Assembly (NCBI GenBank): GCA_947652115.1
Contig: OX393568.1
Coordinates: 2,861,460-2,925,459 of the forward strand
From: Blastomussa wellsi
Lineage: Eukaryota > Cnidaria > Anthozoa > Scleractinia > Plerogyridae
Length of the DNA stretch: 64,000 nucleotides
Reading direction: 5' to 3'
Numbering within the stretch: the first letter of the stretch is position 1; each line of letters starts with the position of its first letter. The notes below the pieces were generated by a model. That model ran no database searches. It had not been told where the DNA came from and worked only from the letters and a program-made list of their open reading frames with translations. Positions 10,747-26,700 of the stretch are shown piece after piece. Made by a program: the position numbers and the translations under genes.

Positions 10747-11180
10747 GTTATAATACCCAAATTATGGCCAAAATATCCATGCTTATAATACCCAAATTAT
10801 GGTCAAAATAACCATGGTTATAATACCCAATTTCTGGCCAATATAACCATGGGTACAATACCCAAATAATGGCAAAAATAACCATCGTTATAATACCCAA
10901 ATTATGGCAAAAATAACCATGGTTACAATACCCAAATTATTGCCAATATAACCATGGTTATAATAACCAACTTATGGCCGAAATAACCATGGTTATAATA
11001 CCCAAGTTATGGCCAAAATAACCATGGTTATAATAACCAAATTATGGCCCAAATAACCATGGTTATAATACCCAAATTATGGCCAAAATAATCATGGTTA
11101 TAATAACCAAATTATCGCCGAAATAACCATGGTTATAATACCCAAATTACGGCCAAAATAACCGTTGTGATAATACCCAA

Positions 11181-11740
11181 GTTATGGCCAAAATAACCGT
11201 GGTTCTAATGCCAAAATTTTGGCCAAAATAACCACAGTTATAATACCAAAATTACGGTCAAAATAAATGTCGTTAAAATACCCAAATTATGGTCAAAATA
11301 ACCATGGTAATAATACCAAAATTATGGCAAACATAAGCATGGTTATAATACCCAAGTTATGGCCAAAATAACCATGGTTATAATAACCAAATTATGGCCC
11401 AAATAACCATGGTTATAATACCCAAATTACGGCCAAAATAACCGTTGTGATAATACCCAAGTTATGGCCAAAATAACCGTGGTTCTAATGCCAAAATTTT
11501 GGCCAAAATAACCACAGTTATAATACCAAAATTACGGTCAAAATAAATGTCGTTAAAATACCCAAATTATGGTCAAAATAACCATGGTAATAATACCAAA
11601 ATTATGGCAAACATAAGCATGGTTATAATACACCAATTATGGTCAAAATGACCATGGTAATAATACCCAAATTATGGTCAAAATAACCATGGTTGTAATA
11701 CACAAATTATGGCCAAAATAACCATGGTCATAATACCCAA
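11181..11740. repeat. Local 280-bp (8-mer) higher-order duplication in left edge
   Basis: A distinctive run of variant monomers starting GTTATGGCCAAAATAACCGT at 11181 recurs at 11461, exactly 280 bp (8 x 35) later, including the rare variants CTAATGCC and AAATGTCGTTAAAA. This shows segmental duplication by whole monomers. Confidence 0.8.
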
Positions 11741-14700
11741 ATTATTAAAAAAAATAACCATGGTAATAATACCAAAATTATGGCCAAAATAACCATTGTT
11801 ATAATACCCAAATTATTGCCAATATAACCATGGTTATAATACCCAAATTATGGCCCAAATAACCATAGTTATAATAACAAAATTATGGATAAAATAAACA
11901 TGGTTATAATACCCAAATTATGGCCCAAATAACCATGCTTCTAATACCCAAATTATGGCCAAAATAACCATGGTTACAATACCCAAGTCAAAGACAAAAT
12001 AACCATGGTTATAACAACAAAATTATGTCAAAAATAACCATGGTTGCAATACCCAAAATATATGGCCAAAATAATCATGGTTATACTACCCAAATTATGG
12101 CCAAAATAACCATTGTTGAAATTCATAAATTATGGCCAAAATAACCATGGTTATGATACCCAAATTATGGCCAAAATAACCATGGTTATAATACCCAAAT
12201 TATGGCCAAAATAACAATGGTTAAAATACCAAAATTATCGCCAAAAAAACCATGGCAAAAAGACCCAAATTATCGCCAAAATAACCGTGGTTATGATACC
12301 CAAATTATGGCCAAAATAACCATGGCAAAAAGATCGAAATTATGGCCAAAATAACCGTTGTTACGATACCCAAATTATGGCCAAAGTAACCATGACTATA
12401 ATACCCAAATTACGGCCAAAATAACCATGGTTACAATACCCAAGTCATTGACAAAAATTACCATGGTTATAACACCCAAATTAGGGCAAAAATAACCATG
12501 GTTATAATACCCAAATTATGACAAAAAAAAAACCATGGTTATAATACCCAAATTATGACCAAAATAACCATGGTTATAATACCCAAATTATGACAAAAAA
12601 AAAACCATGGTTATAATACCCAAATTATGACCAAAATAACCATGGTTATAATACCCAAATTAGGGCAAAAAAATTCATGGTTATAATACCCAAATTATGA
12701 CCAAAATAACCATGGTTATAATACTCAAATTATGACCAAAATAACCATGGTTATAATACTCAAATTATTACAAAAATAACCATGGTTATAATACCCAAAT
12801 TATGGCAAAAGTAACAATGGTTATAATACCCAAATTAGGGCAAAAAAAAACCATGGTTATAATACCCAAATTTTGACCAAAATAACCATGGTTATAATAC
12901 GCAAATTATGACAAAAATTACCATGGTTATAAAACCCAAATTATTGCAAAAATAACCATGGTTATAATACCCAAATTATGACCAAAATAACCATGGTTAT
13001 AACACCCAAATTACGACAAAAATAGCCATGGTTATAATACCCAAATTATGGCAAAAATAACTCATGGTTATAATACTCAAATTATGACCAAAATAACCAA
13101 GGTTATAATACTCAAATTATTACAAAAATAACCACGGTTATAATACCCAAATTATGGCAAAAATAACCATGGTCGTAATACCCAAATTATGGCAAAAATA
13201 ACCATGGTTATAATACCCAAATTATGGCAAAAATAACCATGTTTTTTATACCCAAATTATGGCAAAAATAACCATTTTTACAATACCCAAATTATGACAA
13301 AAATAAACACGGTTTTAATACCCAAATTATGGCAAAAATAATAATGGTTATAATACCCAAATTATGACCAAAATTACCATGGTTATAATACCCAAACTAT
13401 GGCAAAAATAACAATGGTTATAACACCCAAATTATAACCAAATTAACCATGGTTATAATACCCAAATTATGGCAAAAATAACCATGATTATAATACCCAA
13501 ATTATGGCAAAAATAACCATGGTCATATTACCCAAATTTTCACCAAAATAACCATGGTTATAATACCCAAATTATGAAAAAAATAACCATGTTTATAATA
13601 CCCAAATTATGGCAAAAATAACCATGGTTATAACACCCAAATTATGAAAAAAATAACCATGTTTACAATACCCAAATTATGGCAAAAATAACCATGGTTA
13701 TAATAAACAAATTATGACCAAATTAACCATGGTTATAATACCCAAATTATGGCAAAAATAACCATGGTTATAATACCCAAATTATGGCCAAAAAAACCGT
13801 GGCAAAAAGACCCAAATTATGACAAAAATAACCATGGTTATAATACTCAAATTATGGCCAAAATAACCATGGCAAAAAGATCCAAATTATGGCCAAAATA
13901 ACCGTTGTTACGATACCCAAGTTATGGCCAAAGTAACCATGATTATAATACCCAAATTACAGCCGAAATAACAATGGTTATAATACCCAAATAATGACCA
14001 AAATAACCATGGTTATAATACTCAAATTATAACCAAAATAACCATGGTTATAATACCCAAATTATGACCAAAATAACCATGGTTATAATACCCAAATTAG
14101 GGCAAAAAAAACCATGGTTATAATACCCAAATTATGACCAAAATAACCATGGTTATAATACTCAAATTATGACCAAAATAACCATGGTTATAATACCCAA
14201 ATTATTACAAAAATAACCATGGTTATAATACCCAAATTATGGCAAAAATAACCATAGTTATAATACCCAAATTAGGGCAAAAAAAAACCATGGTTATAAT
14301 ACCCAAATTATCACCAAAATAACCATGGTTGTAATACCCAAATTATGACAAAAATAACCATGGTTATAATACCCAAATTATGGCAAAAATAACCATGGTT
14401 ATAATACCCAAATTATGACCAAAAAAACCATGGTTATAATACCCAAAGTATGACCAAACTAAACCATGGTTACAATAACCAAATTATGACCAAAATAACC
14501 ATGGTTATAATACCCAAATTATGGCAAAAGTAACCATGGTTATAATACTCAAATTATGACCAAAATAACCATGGTTATAATACCCAAATTATGACAAAAA
14601 TAACCATGGCTATAATACCCAAATTATGACCAAAATAACCATGGTTATAATACCCAAATTATGACCAAAATAACCATAGTTATAATACCCAAATTATGAC

Positions 14701-17700
14701 AAAAATAACCATTTTTATAATACCCAAATTATGACTAAAATAACCATGGTTATAATACCCAAATTATGGCAAAAATAACCATGGTTATAATACCAAAAAT
14801 ATGACCAAAACAACCATGGTTATAATACCCAAATTATGACCAAAATAACCATGGTTAAAATACCCAAATTATGACCAAAATAACCATGGTTATAATACCC
14901 AAATTATGACCAAAATAACCATGGTTATAATACCCAAATTATGACCAAAATAAACATGGTTATAATACCCAATTTATGGCAAAAATAACCATGGTTATAA
15001 TACCCAAATTATGACAAATATAACCAAGGTTATAATACCCAAGTTATGACAAATATAACCATGGCTATAATACCCAAATAAGGGCAAAAATAACCATGGT
15101 TATAATACCCAAATTATGACCAAAACAACCATGGTTATAATATCGAAATTATGACCAAAATAACCATGGTTATGATACCCAAATTATGACCAAAATAACA
15201 ATGGTTATAATACCCAAATAATGACAAAAATAACCATGGTTATAATACCCACATTATGGCAAAAATAACCATGGCTATAATACCCAAATTATGACCAAAA
15301 TAACCATGGTTATAATACCCAAATTATGACCAAAATAACCATAGTTAAAATACCCAAATTATGACAACAATAACCATTTTTATAATACCCAAATTATGAC
15401 TAAAATAACCATGGTTATAATATCCAAATTATGACAAAAATAACAATGGTTATAATACCCAAATTATGGCAAAAATAACCATGGTTATAATACCCAAATT
15501 AGGACAAAAAAATTCATGGTTATAATACCCAAATTATGACCAAAATAACCATGGTTATAATACCCAAATTATGACCAAAATAACCATGGTTATAATACCC
15601 AAATTATTACAAAAATAACCATGGTTATAATACCCAAATTATGGCAAAAGTAACAATGGTTATAATACCCAAATTAGGGGAAAAAAAACCAAGGTTATAA
15701 TACCCAAATTTTGACCAAAATAACCATGGTTGTAATACGCAAATTATGACAAAAATTACCATGGTTATAATACCCAAATTATAGCAAAAATAACCATGGT
15801 TATAATACCCAAATTATGACCAAAATAACCATGGTTATAACACCCAAATTACGACAAAAATAGCCATGGTTATAATACCCAAATTATGGCAAAAAAAACT
15901 CATGGTTATAATACTCAAATTATGACCAAAATAACCATGGTTATAATACCCAAATTATGACAAAAATAACCATGGTTATAATACCCAAATTTTGGCAAAA
16001 ATAACCATGGTTATAATACCCAAATTATGACCAAAACAACCATGGTTATAATACCCAAATTATGACCAAAATAACCATGGTTATAATACCCAAATTATGA
16101 CCAAAATAACCACGGTTATAATACCCAAATTATGACCAAAAATAACCATGGTTATAACACCCAAATTATGAAAATAATAACTATGTTTACAATACCCAAA
16201 TTATGGCAAAAATAACCATGGTTATAATAAACAAATTATGACCAAATTAACCATGGTTATAATACCCAAATTATGGCAAAAATAACCATGGTTATAACAC
16301 CCAAATTATAACCAAATTAATCATGGTTATAATACCCAAATTATTGCAAAAATAACCATGGTTATAATACCCAAATTATGGCAAAAATAACCATGGTCAT
16401 AATACCCAAATTATCACCAAAATAACCATGGTTATAATACCCAAATTATGAAAAAAATAACCATGTTTTTAATACCCAAATTATGGCAAAAATAAACATG
16501 GTTATAATACCCAATTTATGGCAAAAATAACCATGGTTATAATACCCAAATTATGACCAAAATAAACATGGTTATAATACCCAATTTATGGCAAAAATAA
16601 CCATGGTTATAATACCCAAATTATGACAAATATAACCATGGTTATAATACCCAAGTTATGACAAATATAACCATGGTTATAATACCCAAATTATGGCAAA
16701 AATAACCATGGTTATAATACCCAAATTACGACAAAAATAGCCATTGTTATAATACCCAAATTATGACCAAAATAACCATGGTTGTAATACTCAAATTATG
16801 ACAAAAATAACCATGGTTATAATACCCAAATTATGGCAAAAATAACCATGGTTATAATACCCAAATTATGACCAAAAAAACCATGGTTATAATACCCAAA
16901 TTATGACCAAAGTAACCATGGTTATAATACCCAAATTATGACAAAAATAACCATGGTTATAATACCCAAATTATGACCAAAATAACCATGGTTATAATAC
17001 CCAAATTATGACAAAAATAACCATGGTTATAATACCCAAATTATGACAAAAATAACCATGGCTATAATACCCAAATAAGGGCAAAAATAACCATGGTTAT
17101 AATACCCAAATTATGACCAAAACAACCATGGTTATAATACCGAAATTATGACCAAAATAACCATGGTTATGATACCCAAATTATGACCAAAATAACAATG
17201 GTTATAATACCCAAATTATGACAAAAATAACCATGGTTATAATACCCACATTATGGCAAAAATAACCACGGCTATAATACCCAAATTATGACCAAAATAA
17301 CCATGGTTATAATACCCAAATTATGACCAAAATAACCATAGTTATAATACCCAAATTATGACAAAAATAACCATTTTTATAATACCCAAATTATGACTAA
17401 AATAACCATGGTTATAATATCCAAATTATGACAAAAATAACCATGGTTATAATACCCAAATTATTTCAAAAATAACCATGGTTATAATACCCAAATTAGG
17501 GCAAAAAAATTCATGGTTATAATACCCAAATTATGACCAAAATAACCATGGTTATAATACCCAAATTATGACCAAAATAACCATGGTTATAATACCCAAA
17601 TTATTACAAAAATAACCATGGTTATAATACCCAAATTATGGCAAAAGTAACAATGGTTATAATACCCAAATTAGGGCAAAAAAAACCAAGGTTATAATAC

Positions 17701-20700
17701 CCAAATTTTGACCAAAATAACCATGGTTGTAATACGCAAATTATGACAAAAATTACCATTGTTATAATACCCAAATTATAGCAAAAATAACCATGGTTAT
17801 AATACCCAAATTATGACCAAAATAACCATGGTTATAACACCCAAATTACGACAAAAATAGCCATGGTTATAATACCCAAATTATGGCAAAAAAAACTCAT
17901 GGTTATAATACTCAAATTATGACCAAAATAACCATGGTTATAATACCCAAATTATGACAAAAATAACCATGGTTATAATACCCAAATTATGGCAAAAATA
18001 ACCATGGTTATAATACCCAAATTATGACCAAAACAACCATGGTTATAATACCCAAATTATGACCAAAATAACCATGGTTATAATACCCAAATTATGACCA
18101 AAATAACCACGGTTATAATACCCAAATTATGACCAAAAATAACCATGGTTATAACACCCAAATTATGAAAATAATAACCATGTTTACAATACCCAAATTA
18201 TGGCAAAAATAACCATGGTTATAATAAACAAATTATGACCAAATTAACCATGGTTATAATACCCAAATTATGGCAAAAATAACCATGGTTATAACACCCA
18301 AATTATAACCAAATTAATCATGGTTATAATACCCAAATTATGGCAAAAATAACCATGGTTATAATACCCAAATTATGGCAAAAATAACCATGGTCATAAT
18401 ACCCAAATTATCACCAAAATAACCATGGTTATAATACCCAAATTATGAAAAAAATAACCATGTTTTTAATACCCAAATTATGGCAAAAAAAACCATGTTT
18501 ACAATACCCAAATTATGACAAAAATAAACACGGTTTTAATACCCAAATTATGGCAAAAATAATAATGGTTATAATACCCAAATTATGACCAAAATAACCA
18601 TAGTTATAATACCCAAACTATGGCAAAAATAACAATGGTTATAACACCCAAATTATAACCAAATTAACCATGGTTATAATACCCAAATTATGGCAAAAAT
18701 AACCATGGTTATAATACCCAAATTATGGCAAAAATAACCATGGTCATAATACCCAAATTATCACCAAAATAACCATGGTTATAATACCCAAATTATGAAA
18801 AAAATAACCATGTTTATAATACCCAAATTATGGCAAAAATAACCATGGTTATAACACCCAAATTATGAAAAAAATAACCATGTTTACAATACCCAAATTA
18901 TGGCAAAAATAACCATGGTTATAATAAACAAATTATGACCAAATTAACCATGGTTATAATACCCAAATTATGACCAAAATAACCATGGTTATAATACCCA
19001 AATTATGGCCAAAAAAACCGTGGCAAAAAGACCCAAATTATGACAAAAATAACCATGGTTATAATACCCAAATTATGGCCAAAATAACCATGGCAAAAAG
19101 ATCCAAATTATGGCCAAAATAACCGTTGTTACGATACCCAAGTTATGGCCAAAGTAACCATGATTATAATACCCAAATTACAGCCGAAATAACAATGGTT
19201 ATAATACCCAAATTATGACCAAAATAACCATGGTTATAATACTCAAATTATAACCAAAATAACCATGGTTATAATACCCAAATTATGACCAAAATAACCA
19301 TGGTTATAATACCCAAATTAGGGCAAAAAAAACCATGGTTATAATACCCAAGTTATGACCAAAATAACCATGGTTATAATACTCAAATTATGACCAAAAT
19401 AACCATGGTTATAATACCCAAATTATTACAAAAATAACCATGGTTATAATACCCAAATTATGGCAAAAATAACCATGGTTATAATACCAAAAATATGACC
19501 AAAACAACCATGGTTATAATACCCAAATTGTGACCAAAATAACCATGGTTAAAATACCCAAATTATGACCAAAATAACCATGGTTATAATACCCAAATTA
19601 TGACCAAAATAACCATGGTTATAATACCCAAATTATGACCAAAATAACCATGGTTAAAATACCCAAATTATGACCAAAATAAACATGGTTATAATACCCA
19701 ATTTATGGCAAAAATAACCATGGTTATAATACCCAAATTATGACAAATATAACCATGGTTATAATACCCAAATTATGACAAATATAACCATGGTTATAAT
19801 ACCCAAATTATGGCAAAAATAACCATGGTTATAATACCCAAATTACGACAAAAATAGCCATGGTTATAATACCCAAATTAGGGCAAAAATAACCATGGTT
19901 ATGATACATAAATTATGACCAAAATAACCATGGTTATAATACCCAAATTATGACCAAAATAACCATGGTTATAATACCCAAATTATGACAAAAATAACCA
20001 TGGTTATCATACCCAAATTATGACAAATATAACCATGGTTATAATACCAAAATTCTCGCAAAAATAACCATGGTTATAATACCCAAATTATGACCAAAAT
20101 AACCATGGTTATAACACCCAAATTATGGCAAAAATAACCATGGTTATAATACCCAAATTATGACAAAAATAAACACGGTTTTAATACCCAAATTATGGCA
20201 AAAATAACCATGGTTATAATACCCAAATTATGACCAAAATAACCATGGTTATAATACCCAAATTATGGCAAAAATAACCATGGTTATAATACCCATATTA
20301 TGGCAAAAATAACCATGGTCATAATACCCAAATTATCACCAAAATAACCATGGTTATAATACCCAAATTATGAAAAAAATAACCATGTTTATAATACCCA
20401 AATTATGGCAAAAATAACCATGGTTATAACACCCAAATTATGAAAAAAATAACCATGTTTACAATACCCAAATTATGGCAAAAATAACCATGGTTATAAT
20501 AAACAAATTATGACCAAATTAACCATGGTTATAATACCCAAATTATGGCAAAAATAACCATGGTTATAATACCCAAATTATGACCAAATTAACCATGGCT
20601 ATAATACCCAAATTATGGCAAAAATAACCATAGTTATAATACCCAAATTATGACAAAAATAAACACGGTTTTAATACAAAAATAATGACAAAAACAACCA

Positions 20701-23700
20701 TGGTCATAATACCCAAATTATCACCAAAATAACCATGGTTATAATACCCAAATTATGACAAAAATAACCATGGTTATAATACCCAGATTATGGCAAAAAT
20801 AACCATGGTTATAACACCCAAATTACGACAAAAATAACCATGGTTATGATACCCAAATTATGACCAAAAAAACCATTGTTATAATACCCAAATTATGACA
20901 AAAAAAAACCATGGTTATAATACCCAAATTATGACAAAAATAACCATAGTTATAATACCCAAATTATGGCAAAAATAACTCATGGTTATAATACTCAAAT
21001 TATGACCAAAATAACCATGGTTATAATACCCAAATTATGACAAAAATAACCGTGGTTATAATACCCAAATTATGGCAAAAATAACAATGGTTATAATACC
21101 CAAATTATGACCAAAGAACCATGGTTATAATACCCAAATTATGACCAAAATAACCATGGTTATAATACCCAAATTATGACCAAAATAACCATGGTTATAA
21201 TACCCAAATTATCACCAAAATAACCATGGTTATAATACCCAAATTATGACAAAAATAAACATGGTTATAATACCCAAATTATGACCAAAATAACCATGGT
21301 TATAATACCCAAATTATGACCAAAATAACCATGGTTATAATACCCAAATTATGACCAAAATAACCATGGTTATAATACCCAAATTATGGCAAAAATAACC
21401 ATGGTTATAATACCCAAATTATGACAAAAATAAACACGGTTTTAATACCCAAATTATGGCAAAAATAACCATGGTTATAATACCCAAATTATGGCAAAAA
21501 TAACCATGGTCATAATACCCAAATTATCACCAAAATAACCATGGTTATAATACCCAAATTATGAAAAAAATAACCATGTTTATAATACCCAAATTATGGC
21601 AAAAATAACCATGGTTAAAACACCCAAATTATGAAAAAAATAACCATATTTACAATACCCAAATTATGGCAAAAATAACCATGGTTATAATACCCAAATT
21701 ATGACCAAATTTACCATGGTTATAATACCCAATTTATGGCAAAAATAACCATGGTTATAATACCCAAATTATGACAAAAATAAACACGGTTTTAATACAA
21801 AAATAATGACCAAAACAACCATGGTGATAATACCCAAATTATTACCAAAATAACCATGGTTATAATACCCAAATTATGACAAAAATAAACATGGTTATAA
21901 TACCCAAATTATGGCAAAAATAACAATGGTTACAACACTCAAATTACGACAAAAATAACCATGGTTATGATACTCAAATTATGACCAAAATAACCATGGT
22001 TATAATACCCAAATTATGACCAAAATAACCATGGTTATAATACCCAAATTATGGCAAAAATAACCATGGTTATAATACCCAAATTATGACAAAAATAATC
22101 ATGGTTATAATACCCAAATTATGACCAAAATAACCATAGTTATAATACCCAAATTATGGCAAAAATAACCATGGTTATAATACCCAAATTATGACCAAAA
22201 TAACCATGGTTATAATACCCAAATTATTGCAAAAATAACCATGGTTATAACACCCAAATTATAACCAAATTAACCATGGTTATAATACCCAAATTATGAC
22301 AAAAATAACCATGGTTATAATACCCAAATTATGGCAAAAATAACCATGGTCATAATACCCAAATTATGACAAAAATAACCATTTTTATAATACCCAAATT
22401 ATGAATAAAATAAACACGGTTTTAAGACAAAAATAATGACCAAAACAACCATGATCATAATACCCAAATTATCACCAAAATAACCATGGTTATAATACCC
22501 AAATTATAACCAAATTAACCATGGTTATAATACCCAAATTATAGCAAAAATAACCATGGTCATAATAACCATTATTTATGACCAAAATAACCATGGTTAT
22601 AATACCCAAATTATGAAAAAAATAACCATGTTTATAATACCCAAATTATGGCAAAAATAACCATGGTTATAACACCCAAATTATGAAAAAAATAACCATG
22701 TTTACAATACCCAAATTATGGCAAAAATAACCATGGTTATAATAAACAAATTATGACCAAATTAATCATGGTTATAATACCCAAATTATGGCAAAAATAA
22801 CCATGGTTATAATACCCAAATTATGACCAAATTAACCATGGTTATAATACCCAAATTATGGCAAAAATAACCATGGTTATAATACCCAAATTATGACAAA
22901 AATAAACACGGTTTTAATACAAAAATAATGACCAAAACAACCATGGTCATAATACCCAAATTATCACCAAAATAACCATGGTTATAATACCCAAATTATG
23001 ACAAAAATAAACATGGTTATAATACCCAAATTATGGCAAAAATAACCATGGTTACAACACCCAAATTACGACAAAAATAAGCATGGTTATGACACCCAAA
23101 TTATGACCAAAATAACCATGGTTTTAATACCAAAATTATGACAAATATAACCATGGTTATAATACCCAAATTATGGCAAAAATAACCATGGTTATAATAC
23201 CCAAATTAGGGCAAAAAAAACCATGGTTATAACACCCAAATTATGACCAAAATAACCATGGTTATAATACCCAAATTATGACCAAAATAACCATGGTTAT
23301 AATACCCAAATTGTGACAAAAATAACCATGGTTATTATACCCAAATTATGGCAAAAATAACCATGGTTATAATACCCAAATTAGGGCAAAAAAAACCATG
23401 GTTATAATACCCAAATTTTGACCAAAATAACCATGGTTGTAATACGCAAATTATGACTAAAATAACCATGGTTATAATACCCAACTTATGGCAAAAATCA
23501 CCATGGTTATAATACCCAAATTATGGCAAAAATAACCATGGTTATAATACCCAAATTATGACCAAAATAACCATGGTTAAAACACCCAAATTACGACAAA
23601 AATAGCCATGGTTATAATACCCAAATTAGGGCGAAAATAACCATGATTATAATACCCAAATTATGACCAAAAAAACCATGGTTATAATACCCAAATTATG

Positions 23701-26700
23701 ATAAAAATAACCATGGTTATAATACCCAAATTATGACAAAAATAACCATGGTTATAATACCAAAATTATGGCAAAAATAACTCATGGTCATAATACTCAA
23801 ATTATGACCAAAATAACCATGGTTATAATACCCAAATTATGACAAAAATAACCATGGTTATAATACCCAAATTATGGCAAAAATAACCATGGTTATAATA
23901 CCCAAATTATGACCAAAACAACCATGGTTATAATACCCAAATTATGACCAAAATAACCATGGTTATAATACCCAAATTATGACCAAAATAACCATGGTTA
24001 TAATACCCAAATTATGACCAAAAATAACCATGGTTATAACACCCAAATTATGAAAAAAATAACCTTGTTTACAATACCCAAATTATGGCAAAAATAACCA
24101 TGGTTATAATAAACAAATTATGACCAAATTAACCATGGTTATAATACCCAAATTATGACCAAAATAACCATGGTTATAATACCCAAATTATGGCCAAAAA
24201 AACCGTGGCAAAAAGACCCAAATTATGACAAAAATAACCATGGTTATAATACCCAAACTATGGCCAAAATAACCATGGCAAAAACATCCAAATTATGGCC
24301 AAAATAACCGTTGTTACGATACCCAAGTTATGGCCAAAGTAACCATGATTATAATACCCAAATTACAGCCGAAATAACAATGGTTATAATACCCAAATTA
24401 TGACCAAAATAACCATGGTTATAATACTCAAATTATAACCAAAATAACCATGGTTATAATACCCAAATTATGACCAAAATAAACATGGTTATAATACCCA
24501 AATTATGGCAAAAATAACCATGGTTATAATACCCAAATTATAACAAATATAACCATGGTTATAATACCCATATTATGACAAATATAACCATGGTTATAAT
24601 ACCCAAATTGTGGCAAAAATAACCATGGTTATAATACCCAAATTACGACAAAAATAGCCATGGTTATAATACCCAAATTAGGGCAAAAATAACCATGGTT
24701 ATGATACATAAATTATGACCATAATAACCATTGTTATGATACCCAAATTATGACCAAAATAACCATGGTTATAATACCCAAATTATGACAAAAATAACCA
24801 TGGTTATTATACCCAAATTATGACAAATATAACCATGGTTATAATACCCAAATTATGGCAAAAATAACCATGGTTATAATACCCAAATTATGACAAAAAT
24901 AAACACGGTTTTAAAACCCAAATTATGGCAAAAATAACCATGGTTATAATACCCAAATTATCACCAAAATAAATATGGTTATAATACCCAAATTATGGCA
25001 AAAATAACCATGGTTATAACACCCAAATTATAACCAAATTAACCATGGTTATAATACCCAAATTATGGCAAAAATAACCATGGTTATAATACCCATATTA
25101 TGGCAAAAATAACCATGGTCATAATACCCAAATTATCACCAAAATAACCATGGTTATAATACCCAAATTATGGCCAAAAAAACCGTGGCAAAAAGACCCA
25201 AATTATGACAAAAATAACCATGGTTATAATACCCAAATTATGGCCAAAATAACCATGGCAAAAAGATCCAAATTCTGGCCAAAATAACCGTTGTTACGAT
25301 ACCCAAGTTATGGCCAAAGTAACCATGATTATAATACCCAAATTACAGCCGAAATAACAATGGTTATAATACCCAAATTATGACCAAAATAACCATGGTT
25401 ATAATACTCAAATTATAACCAAAATAACCATGGTTATAATACCCAAATTATGACCAAAATAACCATGGTTATAATACCCAAATTAGGGCAAAAAAACCAT
25501 GGTTATAATACCCAAATTATGACCAAAATAACCATGGTTATAATACTCAAATTATGACCAAAATAACCATGGTTATAATACCCAAATTATTACAAAAATA
25601 ACCATGGTTATAATACCCAAATTGTAGCAAAAATAACCATGGTTATAATACCCAAATTAGGGCAAAAAAAACCATGATTATAATATCAAAATTATGACCA
25701 AAATAACCATGGTTGTAATACCCAAATTATGACAAAAATAACCATGGTTATAATACCCAAATTATGGCAAAAATAACCATGGTTATAATACCCAAATTAT
25801 GACCAAAAAAACCATGGTTATGATACCTAAATTATGACCAAACTAAACCATGGTTACAATAACCAAATTATGACCAAAATAACCATGGTTATAATACCCA
25901 TATTATGGCAAAAATAACCATGGTTATAATACTCAAATTATGACCAAAATAACCATGGTTATAATACAAAAATTATGACAAAAATAAAAATGGCTATAAT
26001 ACCCAAATTATGGCAAAAATAACTATGGTTATAATACCCAAATTATGACCAAAACAACCATGGTTATAATACCCAAATTATGACCAAAATAACCATGGTT
26101 ATGATACCCAAATTATGACCAAAATAACAATGGTTATAATACCGAAATTATGACAAAAATAACCATGGTCATAATACCGAAATTATGGCAAAAATAACCA
26201 TGGCTATAATACCCAAATTATGACCAAAATAACCATGGTTATAATACCCAAATTATGACCAAAATAACCATGGTTATAATACCCAAATTATGACCAAAAT
26301 AACCATGGTTATAATACCCAAATTATGACTAAAATAACCATGGTTATAATACCCAAATTATGACAAAAATAACCATGGTTATAATACCCAAATTATGACC
26401 AAAACAACCATGGTTATAATACCCAAATTATGACCAAAATAACCATGGTTATAATACCCAAATTATGACAAAAATAACCATGGTTATAATACCCAAATTA
26501 TGACAAAAATAACCATGGTTATAATACCCAAATTATGACCAAAATAACCATGGTTATAATACCCAAATTATGACCAAAAAAACATGGTTATAATACCCAA
26601 ATTATGGCAAAAATAACCATGGTTATAATACCCAAATTATGACAAATATAACCATGGTTATAATACCCAAATTATGGCAAAAATAACCATGGTTATAATA